This document shows positions 1-8,932 of a stretch of DNA of 64,000 bases, one piece after another (the stretch's first letter is position 1; every line of letters begins with the position of its first letter). Location of the stretch: IMG/VR virus record IMGVR_UViG_3300017991_000060, positions 53,866-117,865 of that record. One strand, given 5' to 3'. Made by a program: the position numbers and the translations under genes. The stretch is from a virus. The notes beneath the pieces were generated by a model. It was not told the DNA's origin, searched no databases, and worked only from the letters and a program-made list of their open reading frames with translations.

Positions 1-2230
1 ACACGACTTGCCCGCCGCTGTCCTGGATGGTCAAGGTGTTCTGGAGGACACCCGCGGCCAGCCGCCCGGCCATCTGCTGCGTGGAGCCAATCTGGAAGGA
101 GTCCACCACACGCACCTGGTCGCCGCTCCACACACCCTGGGGGCGGCGTTGGACGATGGGGTAGTAGTCCGTCGCGCCGTCCAACCGGCCGACGTTCCCG
201 TCGCTCCCCCCGAGGTCTTCCTCGCGCGCGAAGTACACCTCGGCCCTGGCCGTAGCGTACACGCGGCTCCCGATGGGCGGCGGGTCCGCGAACTGTAGGG
301 AGAACACCCCAGTGCTCATGTCCACCGCATTCCCGGTGGAACCAGGCGAGATGCTGTTGTCGTTGTCGCCGGTGAACGCACCTTCCCCATCGTCAACGGC
401 CTGTTGACCGCCGTCGGCGTCAGCGATGATGACGGACTGCGGGACGAGGGCCGTGCCTTCCTGTAGCACCAGGTTCCCGGAGAACAAGACGGCGAACCCA
501 TCGCCGGTGCCGATCTCCTGGGAGATGCGCGAAGCGCCCGTCACCTTGATGATCTCTGCGCTCTCGACGCCACCCGTCTCTTGGATCGCGTTGTAAAGGC
601 GGCTCACGCTCAAGTCCACGCCGGGGAGCACGAAGGCGCTGGAGAAGAACTTCTCGATGGACTGCCGAATGGCCGCCCACACCGTCTGGCGCGCCGCGCC
701 CGTCTCCAGAATCACCGAGGCGTCGATGTCCATGACGACGACCTGGCCGTCTACGACCTCCACGTTCGTGCAGATGGTGCGCTTGGAGTCAAGGTACTTC
801 TTCACGGCGTACTTGAGCGGCGTGTTCGAGGTGGTGAGGTTCCCCTCGGAGTCCCTACCCCACGTCGCGATCTCAACGGTGTTCAGCTCCGGCACCGTCT
901 GCTTCAGGTACGCCGAGGCGTGGGCGAGCGCGCCGTACACCTGGTCAAAGTAGGTAGCGGCGTGGGTGGTAAAGTCCAAACGGCGAACCGCACGGTCGCC
1001 AGATACGGCGAACTTGGGGGCGAAGTACCGGGCATGATCCACCGACTCCGGCGGATTGCCGCCGCTCCCGGTTTCTAGGTTGTAGAGGCGGACGGACGCC
1101 CGAGCGCCACTCGGGAGGAAGCCCTGGACCGTCGTGTCAATCGCCCCAATGTCCACGTTCCCGCGGACACCTCCACCGACACGGTACCGGAACACGATCT
1201 CCGAACCGGCCGGAGGAATCAGTCCAAAGATCCCGTCACCGAAGAGAACGATGGCCGTGTCGTCCTGGTCGTAGGTGAGCTGGTACCGCTTCTGCGCGCC
1301 GACGATGAGATAGTGAACGTCGATCACATCCCCGGCCGCCGGGGCCGCCCCGTCCGCGACGGTACCGAACCGGATCTTCGTGGTTCCGTCCACCTCCTGG
1401 ACCACATCGTATTCCAGGGGGGCGCCGGTCAGGCCGGACGCGAGGGGTGCCTGTCGCCACGTCACCGCGGCGGAAGAAGGTTGGCCGGATGGCTGCACGA
1501 GCAAGAGGATGCCATCCTCGTCGTCCGGGTCGATGACGGCGTGTAGAAGGCTGAGAGTGAACTCCTGGTTGTCCGTCCCGTCTCCAACGAAGGTATCCCG
1601 CCCGCGCCGGTCGCCTTCGGAGAACACGAGGGACGGCACCTCCTCCCACAGCTCAGCCGCCACCTCCACCGTCACGGAGCCCTCGATGGTGTTCGGATGC
1701 TCCAGGGGGAACTTCTGCCACTTCTCCCCGGTGCTAACGTGGCGGACTTCCTTGGTGACGCCCTCGGTAAACACGATGAGATCGTCGGTAGTGCCATCCG
1801 GCCAAACCGGAGCACCAGCCGGGATCTGCGTGTCCTCCAGGAGCTCGAACGTCAGGTCGCCCACCTGGACCTTCAGGCCGGAGCGTAGGGTGATGGCCCC
1901 ACCCTGAACCGGTACGGGCGTGCAGCGCACTGCAACAGACGCCGACGAGGCAGGCTTCATGCGGTAGCCCTGGGCGCGGCATAGGAGGACCATCGCCTCC
2001 CGCGTGTCAGCCAACGCAAGGAGCGAGTTGATCATCTTGCGGTCGTAGTAGAAAGCGTTCTGCGCGTGGAACCACGCGAGCACATCGAGGATGGCACCAG
2101 CGATGTCGGTGGCGAGAAGGGCGTTGTAGCGGCCGTCGCCAACGCGCCGACGCACAAGCTCCCTAGCCCGACGGGCGCACACGTCGAAGGTCCTGGCGGT
2201 GTAGTCGATCTCGATTGCGGTGCCCATCAT
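1..2230 (-). CDS. Baseplate wedge protein, gpJ / T4 gp6 family (C-terminus outside window)
   Basis: Two tandem ATG codons (2230 and 2227) open a frame that I translated without a stop to base 1, giving about 743 residues; the 3' end lies beyond the window. Around residues 330-357 it carries the signature of baseplate J-like proteins: FGDGIFG, then PPAG, then a Tyr-rich strand and GGGVRGNV. Such proteins form the wedge ring around the hub of contractile tails. Near the C-terminus (about residues 592-672) there is a DDGEG...VDMSTG segment resembling a module found in other virion proteins here. It directly follows the gp25-like gene, the usual order gp25 then gp6/gpJ. Confidence 0.85.
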   Translation of the reverse strand, partial: MMGTAIEIDYTARTFDVCARRARELVRRRVGDGRYNALLATDIAGAILDVLAWFHAQNAFYYDRKMINSLLALADTREAMVLLCRAQGYRMKPASSASVAVRCTPVPVQGGAITLRSGLKVQVGDLTFELLEDTQIPAGAPVWPDGTTDDLIVFTEGVTKEVRHVSTGEKWQKFPLEHPNTIEGSVTVEVAAELWEEVPSLVFSEGDRRGRDTFVGDGTDNQEFTLSLLHAVIDPDDEDGILLLVQPSGQPSSAAVTWRQAPLASGLTGAPLEYDVVQEVDGTTKIRFGTVADGAAPAAGDVIDVHYLIVGAQKRYQLTYDQDDTAIVLFGDGIFGLIPPAGSEIVFRYRVGGGVRGNVDIGAIDTTVQGFLPSGARASVRLYNLETGSGGNPPESVDHARYFAPKFAVSGDRAVRRLDFTTHAATYFDQVYGALAHASAYLKQTVPELNTVEIATWGRDSEGNLTTSNTPLKYAVKKYLDSKRTICTNVEVVDGQVVVMDIDASVILETGAARQTVWAAIRQSIEKFFSSAFVLPGVDLSVSRLYNAIQETGGVESAEIIKVTGASRISQEIGTGDGFAVLFSGNLVLQEGTALVPQSVIIADADGGQQAVDDGEGAFTGDNDNSISPGSTGNAVDMSTGVFSLQFADPPPIGSRVYATARAEVYFAREEDLGGSDGNVGRLDGATDYYPIVQRRPQGVWSGDQVRVVDSFQIGSTQQMAGRLAAGVLQNTLTIQDSGGQVV

Positions 2231-2234
2231 ACCC

Positions 2235-2723
2235 TCACAGGTTCATCTTCGGGAAGTCGGCCGCCGCATTGTACACCCTCCGCTCGGGATCACCGTACAC
2301 GGAGAAACCGACTGACACGTACACGGCGTACGGGTTCACGTCAGGGTCCCAGTCCACGTTGACGGCAACCACCTCGGCGCGAGGCTCCTGGTCCGCGAGG
2401 TCCTGGCGCGCGTAGTAACCGATCTGCTGAATGGTGATGTCGTCCAGCGGCTCGAACAGAAGGTACGGCAGCTCGCTTCCGATGTCCGGGTCGTAAGGTA
2501 TCGACCGCTTCGGCGTGGAAAGGATGTTGACGAGCGACGTAGCAATAATCGCAACGTCGTCCTGAACCGGCCCCAGGACGCTCTGGGGTGTAGCGCCGAA
2601 CGGGTACCCGGCCCCGCGGTGAAGTCCGCGCGTTTTGGCAAACACCCTACGGTCCACCTGGGGAGGCGCGAGTCGCTGCGATTCGTACCCAGTCGTCAGC
2701 TCCGGGGGGATCGGGTCTGCCAT
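2235..2723 (-). CDS. Baseplate wedge protein, gpW/gp25 family
   Basis: This 162-aa protein has the gp25-family core: SIPYDPDIGSELPYLLFEP in the middle, followed by an ITIQQIGYYARQDL helix and the strand EPRAEVVAVNV, ending in a beta-rich C-terminus. In T4 and P2-like phages this protein joins the inner baseplate to the sheath and tube. Its ATG (2723) overlaps the last base of the spike gene stop, and its TGA is followed closely by the gpJ-like gene, so the two are probably translationally coupled. The length is close to the usual 130-160 aa of the family. Confidence 0.85.
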   Translation of the reverse strand: MADPIPPELTTGYESQRLAPPQVDRRVFAKTRGLHRGAGYPFGATPQSVLGPVQDDVAIIATSLVNILSTPKRSIPYDPDIGSELPYLLFEPLDDITIQQIGYYARQDLADQEPRAEVVAVNVDWDPDVNPYAVYVSVGFSVYGDPERRVYNAAADFPKMNL

Positions 2724-3772
2724 CAGCTTGCCACCACCTCCTGAGTCACATCCGTAGAGGACGGGCTCAAATCGGCCACCGGCAACGGCCCCGCGGTCGG
2801 TGTCGGCACACCTGGACCTGGGCTGTAAAGATGCGTGTGGCCGTTGTACTTGGTCAGGAACGCCTCCGTCGCAAGGCGTTGCTTCGCCGCAGCGATGGAC
2901 CCAAGGGCTAGACTACCAGCGCCGCCAGCGGTCGCGATGATGAGCGACGCTCCGGTGAGCGTCAGAACACCGCCCACCGTCAACGTGAACGCCGTGCCTA
3001 CCAACATCGAGAACGCGAGCGCGAACGTCCAAGTGGCAGCCCCGAGGAAGTTCTTGATCGAGACGCCTCCGCCGGTGGACACGCTCGGGGCCACGCCCGT
3101 ACTCTGTAGGGTAACGCCCTGAGCGACCACGGTGGCCGCCCCTCCGGCCGTCACGTTCGCCTGGCCCGGCGTGGTGACGTTGATGGCCTGGGCCGCGGTG
3201 TCGATGACCACGGACTGCGTTGCGTCCTTCATGCGCGCCTGCTGAACGGTGTCGTCGAGCACCATCTCACGGTTGCCCGGCGTCGTGACGCGCGCCTTCT
3301 TCTCCACGTCGTCAAGGAGGAACTCGTAGCCACCCTCCGTAACGGCCAGAATCTTCTCCTCGCCAGGCTTGAAACGCATCTCGATGACGTGCCCGTTCGG
3401 AGTCCGCATAAGCCACGTCTTGGGGCCTTGCGCGTAGGAGCTCTTGAACTCGTCAGGGATCTTCGCCTGGGAGAACCACCCACCGAACCACACCGGCCGC
3501 TCGCCGTCGCCGTCGCGGAACATCACCCAGACCTCCGCGCCAATCTCCGGCACGGCGATTATGCCGGACTTGTTCCCGGTGCAGAGCGCGCCCGGCCTAG
3601 CCCACGGGAGCTGGTCGTCCTCGATCTTCTCGCCCTCGTCCTGCGCTCCGTAAACGCTCGGCACACGGATGCGGAGACGGCCCCCGGTGTCAGGGTCCTT
3701 GTCATCAACGACGACACCAGGCCATGGGCCGGTCCACGTCGCGGGCGCGTGGTCTTGCGTCGCCGCCTCCAT
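2723..3772 (-). CDS. Baseplate spike protein, VgrG/gp5-like OB-fold
   Basis: The 349-aa protein begins with an OB-type domain (about residues 16-100: WPGVVVDDKDPDTGGRLRIR, then LPWARPG, IIAVPEIGAEVWVMF and PVWFGGWF) typical of gp5 N-terminal and VgrG-like spikes. A beta-helix-like region follows, then a glycine/alanine-rich hydrophobic stretch and a tail with HTHLYSPGPGVPTPT, a pattern seen at the tip of phage spikes. Its role is to puncture the host envelope at the centre of the baseplate. I start it at ATG 3772, behind a GGAGGAG ribosome site and one base into the hub gene stop. A TTG one codon upstream is less likely. Confidence 0.85.
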   Translation of the reverse strand: MEAATQDHAPATWTGPWPGVVVDDKDPDTGGRLRIRVPSVYGAQDEGEKIEDDQLPWARPGALCTGNKSGIIAVPEIGAEVWVMFRDGDGERPVWFGGWFSQAKIPDEFKSSYAQGPKTWLMRTPNGHVIEMRFKPGEEKILAVTEGGYEFLLDDVEKKARVTTPGNREMVLDDTVQQARMKDATQSVVIDTAAQAINVTTPGQANVTAGGAATVVAQGVTLQSTGVAPSVSTGGGVSIKNFLGAATWTFALAFSMLVGTAFTLTVGGVLTLTGASLIIATAGGAGSLALGSIAAAKQRLATEAFLTKYNGHTHLYSPGPGVPTPTAGPLPVADLSPSSTDVTQEVVAS

Positions 3773-4986
3773 CAATCTATCTCCTCCGCCACCAAGGTCG
3801 TCCTCGGGCGGTTCCGGCCGCCCACGGAATGCTGGTCCGAGGTCTGCCCCCTAGACACACTCGAACCCGTCGGCTCCGCCACGCCAAAGAACGACTCACG
3901 ACGGAAGCACAAGGCCGTCGTCTTGCACCCGCCCTGAAAGCCGTTGTGCACCACTTCCAGAACCACGTAGCGGCCGAACACGCCGATGTCTTGGTCCGGC
4001 GTACTAACCCCCTGGACCTCAATCATATCGCCTGGATGCAACGTGGTGTCGCATATGCTGTCCAAGCGCAGAGAGAAGTACCTCGGACCATGCGCTCCCC
4101 ACGCCGCGCGGACGCGCTCCTCAACACCGGCCTCGGACTCAGAGGTGGTAGGAATAACGCGGAGGCCATCGTCCGGGTCGCGCGCCAAGCGGCTCCCGAG
4201 AGCTGGTTGCGAGCTGGCGGCCTGGGCTCCCATCTCGAACACGGCAGGGGAACCGGCGTCAAGATCGAACCCAACACCAGTCAAGGTCGCACCGCCGCCG
4301 CGGTCGATAGATCGGCCGTTGTACGAGAGCAACATCCGGTCCAGTCTGGAGTCTCCGATGCTCAGCCGGTACTGGCGCACCGACGACGCTCCGAGGTTCG
4401 GAGGCCCGTACCGGAGAACATCGTCGTCGAGCCAAAGGTAGGTGTCCGCACGGCCGGACTCGGCAGCCGACTCCGCCGCAAGATAGCGCGCATAGTCCCA
4501 GTCGGACTGCCGGAGCTGCCAACGGTCGCGCGTCCTAGCGGTACCAGTGATGTCGTGTTGAAGCCCGTACTCCACGGCGATGCGCCGTAAGACACTGGAG
4601 ATAGACGTTGCGGGCCACGCCCGAGTCCTGGCTCTCTGGAGCATCTCCAACCGCTTGTCACCACCGTACACCCTGGCCGACATACCATTTCCGTCGAAGC
4701 CCATCCTAGAGTTGTCGAAGTAGACCCTCCGCCATTCCTCAGGCGCGTCGTAGTTCGCGCCGCTGAGTCGGAGCCGCATGTAACGAACGGGCTCCTCGTC
4801 GCGGCCGACCAGAAAGTCCTTCCACTCCGCCCAGTTGTCAGCACTGAACTCGATCATCCAGTACCACCCGCCGCGCAACGCACTTTCGATCCAAGTGTAC
4901 GCGTTCAAGTGCTGCGTGATGTCGTCTGCCACCTCCTCGGTCTTCAGCTCGAACGATACTTGCAGGCTGGTGTCGGCTTCTGGCAT
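3772..4986 (-). CDS. Baseplate hub protein, gpD / T4 gp27-like
   Basis: The 404-aa protein sits between a LysM/gpX-like protein and the spike, where hub proteins of contractile tails are encoded. In the middle it reads SVLRRIAVEYGLQHDIT, then LRQSDWDYARYLAAE, then LWLDDDVLRYGPP. This matches the pattern of late-control gpD and VgrG gp27-like domains (a helix ending in YG, a QS-D-x-Y helix, a strand ending in PP). A later segment, LHPGDMIEVQG, resembles the final beta-barrel. It should form the trimeric hub that joins tube and spike. The TGA stop overlaps the spike start by one base. Confidence 0.75.
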   Translation of the reverse strand: MPEADTSLQVSFELKTEEVADDITQHLNAYTWIESALRGGWYWMIEFSADNWAEWKDFLVGRDEEPVRYMRLRLSGANYDAPEEWRRVYFDNSRMGFDGNGMSARVYGGDKRLEMLQRARTRAWPATSISSVLRRIAVEYGLQHDITGTARTRDRWQLRQSDWDYARYLAAESAAESGRADTYLWLDDDVLRYGPPNLGASSVRQYRLSIGDSRLDRMLLSYNGRSIDRGGGATLTGVGFDLDAGSPAVFEMGAQAASSQPALGSRLARDPDDGLRVIPTTSESEAGVEERVRAAWGAHGPRYFSLRLDSICDTTLHPGDMIEVQGVSTPDQDIGVFGRYVVLEVVHNGFQGGCKTTALCFRRESFFGVAEPTGSSVSRGQTSDQHSVGGRNRPRTTLVAEEID

Positions 4987-5334
4987 TTACGTCACCTCGC
5001 CGCGCTTCGCAGCGCGGAGCAGAGCGGCCGACACATGTACCGGCTTCGGGACCTTCAGGCGCAGACCCGGCACCACCTGTTCCAGCGGGAAGTAGATTTG
5101 GTTCGCGTTGGCGATCACCCACCAGAGGGCGTGGTTCCCCTCACCGTAAGCACGGCGCGCGAAGAGTTCGAGTTGCCCTTCCTCCCCCTCCTGGACGACG
5201 TACTCCTCCTCATCTCCGTCCATCTGGATGCTCATGTTGTCCCAGACGCCAAAGAAGCTCTTGCCGCCCTTCACGAAGAGGCGCGTGGCCTTCAAGCGCG
5301 ATGTGAACGGTAGGTCCAGCTCGAACCGTGCCAT
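4987..5334 (-). CDS. LysM-like baseplate/tail protein, gp53 or gpX type
   Basis: This 115-aa protein has a C-terminal LysM-like pattern, HALWWVIANANQI followed by FPLEQVVPGLRLKVPKP, as in P2 gpX and the LysM-like domain of T4 gp53. These proteins sit at the junction of tube and baseplate. Its N-terminal half (GGKSFFGVWDNMSIQ, then EYVVQEGEEGQLELFARRAY) is the usual lead-in to the LysM segment. ATG 5334 overlaps the stop of the preceding gene by one base; a GTG one codon earlier is possible. It is followed without a gap by the hub gene. Confidence 0.75.
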   Translation of the reverse strand: MARFELDLPFTSRLKATRLFVKGGKSFFGVWDNMSIQMDGDEEEYVVQEGEEGQLELFARRAYGEGNHALWWVIANANQIYFPLEQVVPGLRLKVPKPVHVSAALLRAAKRGEVT

Positions 5335-6218
5335 CACCGAACTCTCCCCAGGAGACGGGAAGCGGTGCGCGTGTTGATGGTGTTGAACCTCTCATTCGCG
5401 ATGCGCCGCTCCATCGCACGGGTTGACGGACCCTTCCCAATGCTACCCTGCTCGGACGCCTCCAAGCTAGCCAGGTACTTAGAGTCCGCACCGGCGTTGT
5501 TGCCGTGGTAACGGATGTATTCCCAGTTCGGCACCCTCCTGAGAAGCGGCTTCATCTGAAGCCTGACTGTGGCCCCGTAGGGACGGCCTGATATCGGGTG
5601 CCACGGCGGCTCCCACGTCACCGCGATGTTGGTGATGTACCCGCGGATGATCTTCCACGAGCCGATCACGAGGAGCACCATCGGGGGGTCACGCCGCTTC
5701 GCGTTCTGCCACCTACGCCTCATACCCCTGCTGGTTGCTGCCGTCGGGATGTTGAGCGTCCTGAACTGCTGCCATGCGTCCGGCCGCTCCAGGCGGAACC
5801 CGAGCGCCATGCACCAGTTCACCTTGCGCTCCATCGCGATGAGTGCCTCGTTCAAGGTGTAGGGCCACATGGCATTCGGGTCTGACATCCGGCCGCCATC
5901 ACCCGTCTTGATGCCAGTGCGGAACTTCAGGACGAGGTTGATGTCGCCCCAGCTCCCACCCTTGTAGTTCACATGCGTCGGTTGTGGTGCGACGTTGCCG
6001 CCGTGCTCCTGGTACGCCGCCAACGAGTAGGACTCCTCCATGTTCTCGTGGAACGGGAAGGCGTCGAACACGAGGCGCGAGTCGCCCGGCACCGGAGCGT
6101 ACTCCAGGACCAGCGCGCACATCGTCGTATTGCTCCACGTCGCGTTCGGCGCGAGGCGCGCAACGTGCGGGGATTGCCAGGGCTGAGTCTCCTCCCGTCT
6201 TGCCGCGTCGTCTACCAT
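5334..6218 (-). CDS. Putative baseplate / tail-tube terminus protein
   Basis: The 294-aa protein lies between the tape measure gene and the LysM-like gene, the position of T4 gp48/gp54-like and other baseplate-tube junction proteins. I recognise no named domain. The central part has the strands LVFDAFPFHENMEESYS and WGDINLVLKFRTG, and later MVLLVIGSWKIIRGYITNIAVTW, a beta-rich arrangement common in proteins that cap the distal tube. The C-terminal 60 residues are polar. The ATG at 6218 lies inside the tape measure stop region (7-base overlap) behind a GGAGG ribosome site, so coupling is likely. Confidence 0.55.
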   Translation of the reverse strand: MVDDAARREETQPWQSPHVARLAPNATWSNTTMCALVLEYAPVPGDSRLVFDAFPFHENMEESYSLAAYQEHGGNVAPQPTHVNYKGGSWGDINLVLKFRTGIKTGDGGRMSDPNAMWPYTLNEALIAMERKVNWCMALGFRLERPDAWQQFRTLNIPTAATSRGMRRRWQNAKRRDPPMVLLVIGSWKIIRGYITNIAVTWEPPWHPISGRPYGATVRLQMKPLLRRVPNWEYIRYHGNNAGADSKYLASLEASEQGSIGKGPSTRAMERRIANERFNTINTRTASRLLGRVR

Positions 6219-8650
6219 ACGAAGCCTCCAGCGCCCACGGCGTCGTTCAGGTCAGCGTAGCGGTCCGTCCCGCCATCCGGCTTGGGCGGCGTTGCGTCCA
6301 GGACACGAAGCGGGTTCTGGAGGACCTCCAGAATGCGGTTCGCGGTCGCTACGAGCTCGTCCACCCCCTCCAGGGACATGCGGTCCATCACCGGAGACAC
6401 GAACGTCCGCACGGCCTCCGCCGTGAGCGGGACCACGGCCTCGGGTACGCCCGCCTCCGCGATGGCCGCGGTAGTCTCATCGGTGACGACACCACCAGCC
6501 GCCAGCTCCGGGATATGGTACTCTGCGCCCCAGAGGATGTTGCTGATGGTGCCGCCCGGAATCACCGGCGGGTCCCATTCCAGGATGTCGTTCGCGAGGT
6601 CGATGACCCAGTAGTTGATGAGCCCCTTCATCGCTTCGATGGGAGCCTGTAGCGCGCTGAGGATGGTGTTGACGATGCCCTCGGCGGCCTCCCCAATACT
6701 GTCGAGGCCCAAGAAGTTGTAGATCGCCTCGCCAATGCCAGCGATCCACAGGAGGAAGTCCTGGCCCTTCCGAACGATCCAATCGAAGAACCCAGCAATC
6801 GCGTTCGGGATGATGCTCACGAAGAAGTTGATGACCCCATCCACCGCGCCGTCGATCCAGTCTATGAGCTTGTTCAGCGTCTTCACGATGAGGCCGGGGT
6901 TCGGGGAGAAGATGCTCTTGAAAGACTCCCAGATGCCAGTAAACAGCCCAATAACCATGTCGTAGGCCGATTCGAACGGCTTCACAAACGTCTCGTACAG
7001 CTTCTTCCCACCGATCTCCAGGGCCTCAAAGAACAACGTCACCTTGTCGGCCAGCCACACGATAGCCTCGATGATCGGCTTCAGGATGGGCAGCACCGCA
7101 CGCAGTAGGCCAATGGCGATCTTCAGGACGATCTTGATGAAGGGCGCGAGCGCCTTGATGATCGCCTTGTTGATCTCCGCGAACGCCTTCACCAGCGGCA
7201 TCAGGATCGGGAGGAGCTCGCCCAGGAGCCCCACCAGGTCCGGCATGATCTCCTGGATGATGTCCGCGAACACTTCCACCCGCGTTAGGAACAGGTCCAC
7301 GAAAATCTCTACGAGCTGCATCACGATGGGGAGGAGCGTCTCCACCAGGTCCATCACGATAGGGAGGATCTTCTCGACGATGGGCAATAGGGTGGCAAAC
7401 ACCTTCTGCACGAGCGGCACCATACTCCCGATGGCGTCTATGATCGGACCAAGGATTCCGCCAGCGCCCTCCAGGGCGTCCTGTAACGGATCGGCCACAA
7501 GCATCACCACCTCCTCGATCATCTCGACGAGGGGAAACATGATGCGCTCGATCACCGGGGCCATGTTGTCGAAGATCGTAGAGAGCTGCGAAGCGATGGG
7601 GGCGAACACGTTCTCCAAGACGCCGCCCATGATCTCGAACGCCGGTTGTAGCGTCCGCGTGAAGATGTCGATGAGCGGCTGAAGAAGCGTGAGGAGCGGG
7701 CCGATGGGTCCCAAGAGGAACGCCGTCAAGCCACCCTTCCCAAAGGACGCGCCCAGGCCCTTCATCAACCCAGCCCCGAACTTCGCGCCCATGAAGTTCG
7801 AGTTCTCCAGGGAGCGGGCCAAGGAATCGAAGGTGGCGCTCGCTTTCCCTACACCGGCCTTCAGAAGATCCGCCCCCTTCGTGACGGAGCTGAATCCCTT
7901 GCTGAGGATGGAGAACGCGGACTGCGCCACCTTGATGGTGTTGGGGAACTCCTCCTCCGCGATCTGCGTGATGGCCTTGCCGAAGTCCGCACCGATGTTC
8001 TTCACGGCCATGAGGTTGTGCTGTAGGGCTCCGAGCGGGCCGCCGCCCTCACGGTTGAGCCCGATCATCCCCTTCGCCGCCTCGAACACCGTGTCGCGGA
8101 AGCTCGCCATCTTGTCCGGCATGGTGCCGAGCACGGAATCGAACTTGGAGAACCCATCGAATGCGGAACCGAGGAGCGGGGTCGCCTTGATGAGATCGCG
8201 TAGGGCCTCGACCATCGCCGTGAGGTTCTCGGCCGGTTCCTCCGGTACCTCGACCTCCGGCATCTCGACTTCGCCGAGGAGGTCCTCCAATGCGGCGGCC
8301 TCCACGTCATCCTTGAAGCCGAGGGCGGCCTCCCCGAGCGACTGAAGGTGATCCATGAACGGCGTGGCGTCGGGTTCCTCGAACACCTCGTCGAGCATCC
8401 CCACGTCGTCTCCGAAGCTATCCAGATAATCCTGAACGTCGAGCATCGCCGTGGTGGTCGAGGTCGCCGCGGAGGCGGCGGCTTCCCCGGCCTGGGCCGT
8501 CACCTCCTCGACGGTCCCGGCGATGTCTCCAATGTGCTCCTGCATAACGGGTACGGCGTCATCGAGCACGGCCTGGGCGCGCTCGATGTTCGGGGTGGCG
8601 AGGTCCTCGGCGGAGAAGATGAACGCGAACTCTTGCGTGATGTCGGCCAT
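6212..8650 (-). CDS. Tail tape measure protein
   Basis: The 812-aa protein has an acidic helical N-terminus, a long central region (about residues 300-600) of repeated hydrophobic and amphipathic helices rich in Ile, Leu and Pro, and a C-terminal PELAAGGVVTDETTAAIAEA, then GVPEAVVPLT. That last motif is typical of tape measure C-termini. It sits after the sheath, tube and chaperone genes and before the baseplate genes, as expected. The protein lines the tube lumen and sets tail length. With the usual scaling of about 0.15 nm per residue the tail would be near 120 nm, an inference only. Confidence 0.9.
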   Translation of the reverse strand: MADITQEFAFIFSAEDLATPNIERAQAVLDDAVPVMQEHIGDIAGTVEEVTAQAGEAAASAATSTTTAMLDVQDYLDSFGDDVGMLDEVFEEPDATPFMDHLQSLGEAALGFKDDVEAAALEDLLGEVEMPEVEVPEEPAENLTAMVEALRDLIKATPLLGSAFDGFSKFDSVLGTMPDKMASFRDTVFEAAKGMIGLNREGGGPLGALQHNLMAVKNIGADFGKAITQIAEEEFPNTIKVAQSAFSILSKGFSSVTKGADLLKAGVGKASATFDSLARSLENSNFMGAKFGAGLMKGLGASFGKGGLTAFLLGPIGPLLTLLQPLIDIFTRTLQPAFEIMGGVLENVFAPIASQLSTIFDNMAPVIERIMFPLVEMIEEVVMLVADPLQDALEGAGGILGPIIDAIGSMVPLVQKVFATLLPIVEKILPIVMDLVETLLPIVMQLVEIFVDLFLTRVEVFADIIQEIMPDLVGLLGELLPILMPLVKAFAEINKAIIKALAPFIKIVLKIAIGLLRAVLPILKPIIEAIVWLADKVTLFFEALEIGGKKLYETFVKPFESAYDMVIGLFTGIWESFKSIFSPNPGLIVKTLNKLIDWIDGAVDGVINFFVSIIPNAIAGFFDWIVRKGQDFLLWIAGIGEAIYNFLGLDSIGEAAEGIVNTILSALQAPIEAMKGLINYWVIDLANDILEWDPPVIPGGTISNILWGAEYHIPELAAGGVVTDETTAAIAEAGVPEAVVPLTAEAVRTFVSPVMDRMSLEGVDELVATANRILEVLQNPLRVLDATPPKPDGGTDRYADLNDAVGAGGFVW

Positions 8651-8653
8651 TTC

Positions 8654-8932
8654 CTACACCCCAAGGAACCTAGAAACCAACACCTGAACAAGCCCGGCCA
8701 ACTTGCCCTTGCTGTCCTGGCCTCCGGCGATCAACTTCAACTGCTCTTGCAGGTCCCGATGGTGGCGGTACAGGAGATCCTGCCGCTGCCACTTCGTCAG
8801 GCGGCCCCACTCCTCCGGGGAGATGCCGACTTTCGAAACGAGACGCCACCTCTCTTCGTAGAGGACCTCGATTCGGGAGCGGCCGTCAGCTCCTTTTGGA
8901 ACGAGGAGGTCTACGGCGAAACATAGCCCCAT
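8654..8932 (-). CDS. Second tail assembly chaperone-like protein
   Basis: This 92-aa helical protein starts inside the preceding gp26-like gene (47-base overlap) and ends just before the tape measure. The pattern SPEEWGRLTKWQRQDLLYRHHRDL, split here as a helix with a WxRL...W.R.DLLYR core, is a common look for small proteins between tube and tape measure genes that assist tape measure folding. The chosen start is ATG 8932, with only a distant GAGG upstream. The poor ribosome site and long overlap leave open that it is made by frameshifting from the upstream gene. Confidence 0.6.
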   Translation of the reverse strand: MGLCFAVDLLVPKGADGRSRIEVLYEERWRLVSKVGISPEEWGRLTKWQRQDLLYRHHRDLQEQLKLIAGGQDSKGKLAGLVQVLVSRFLGV

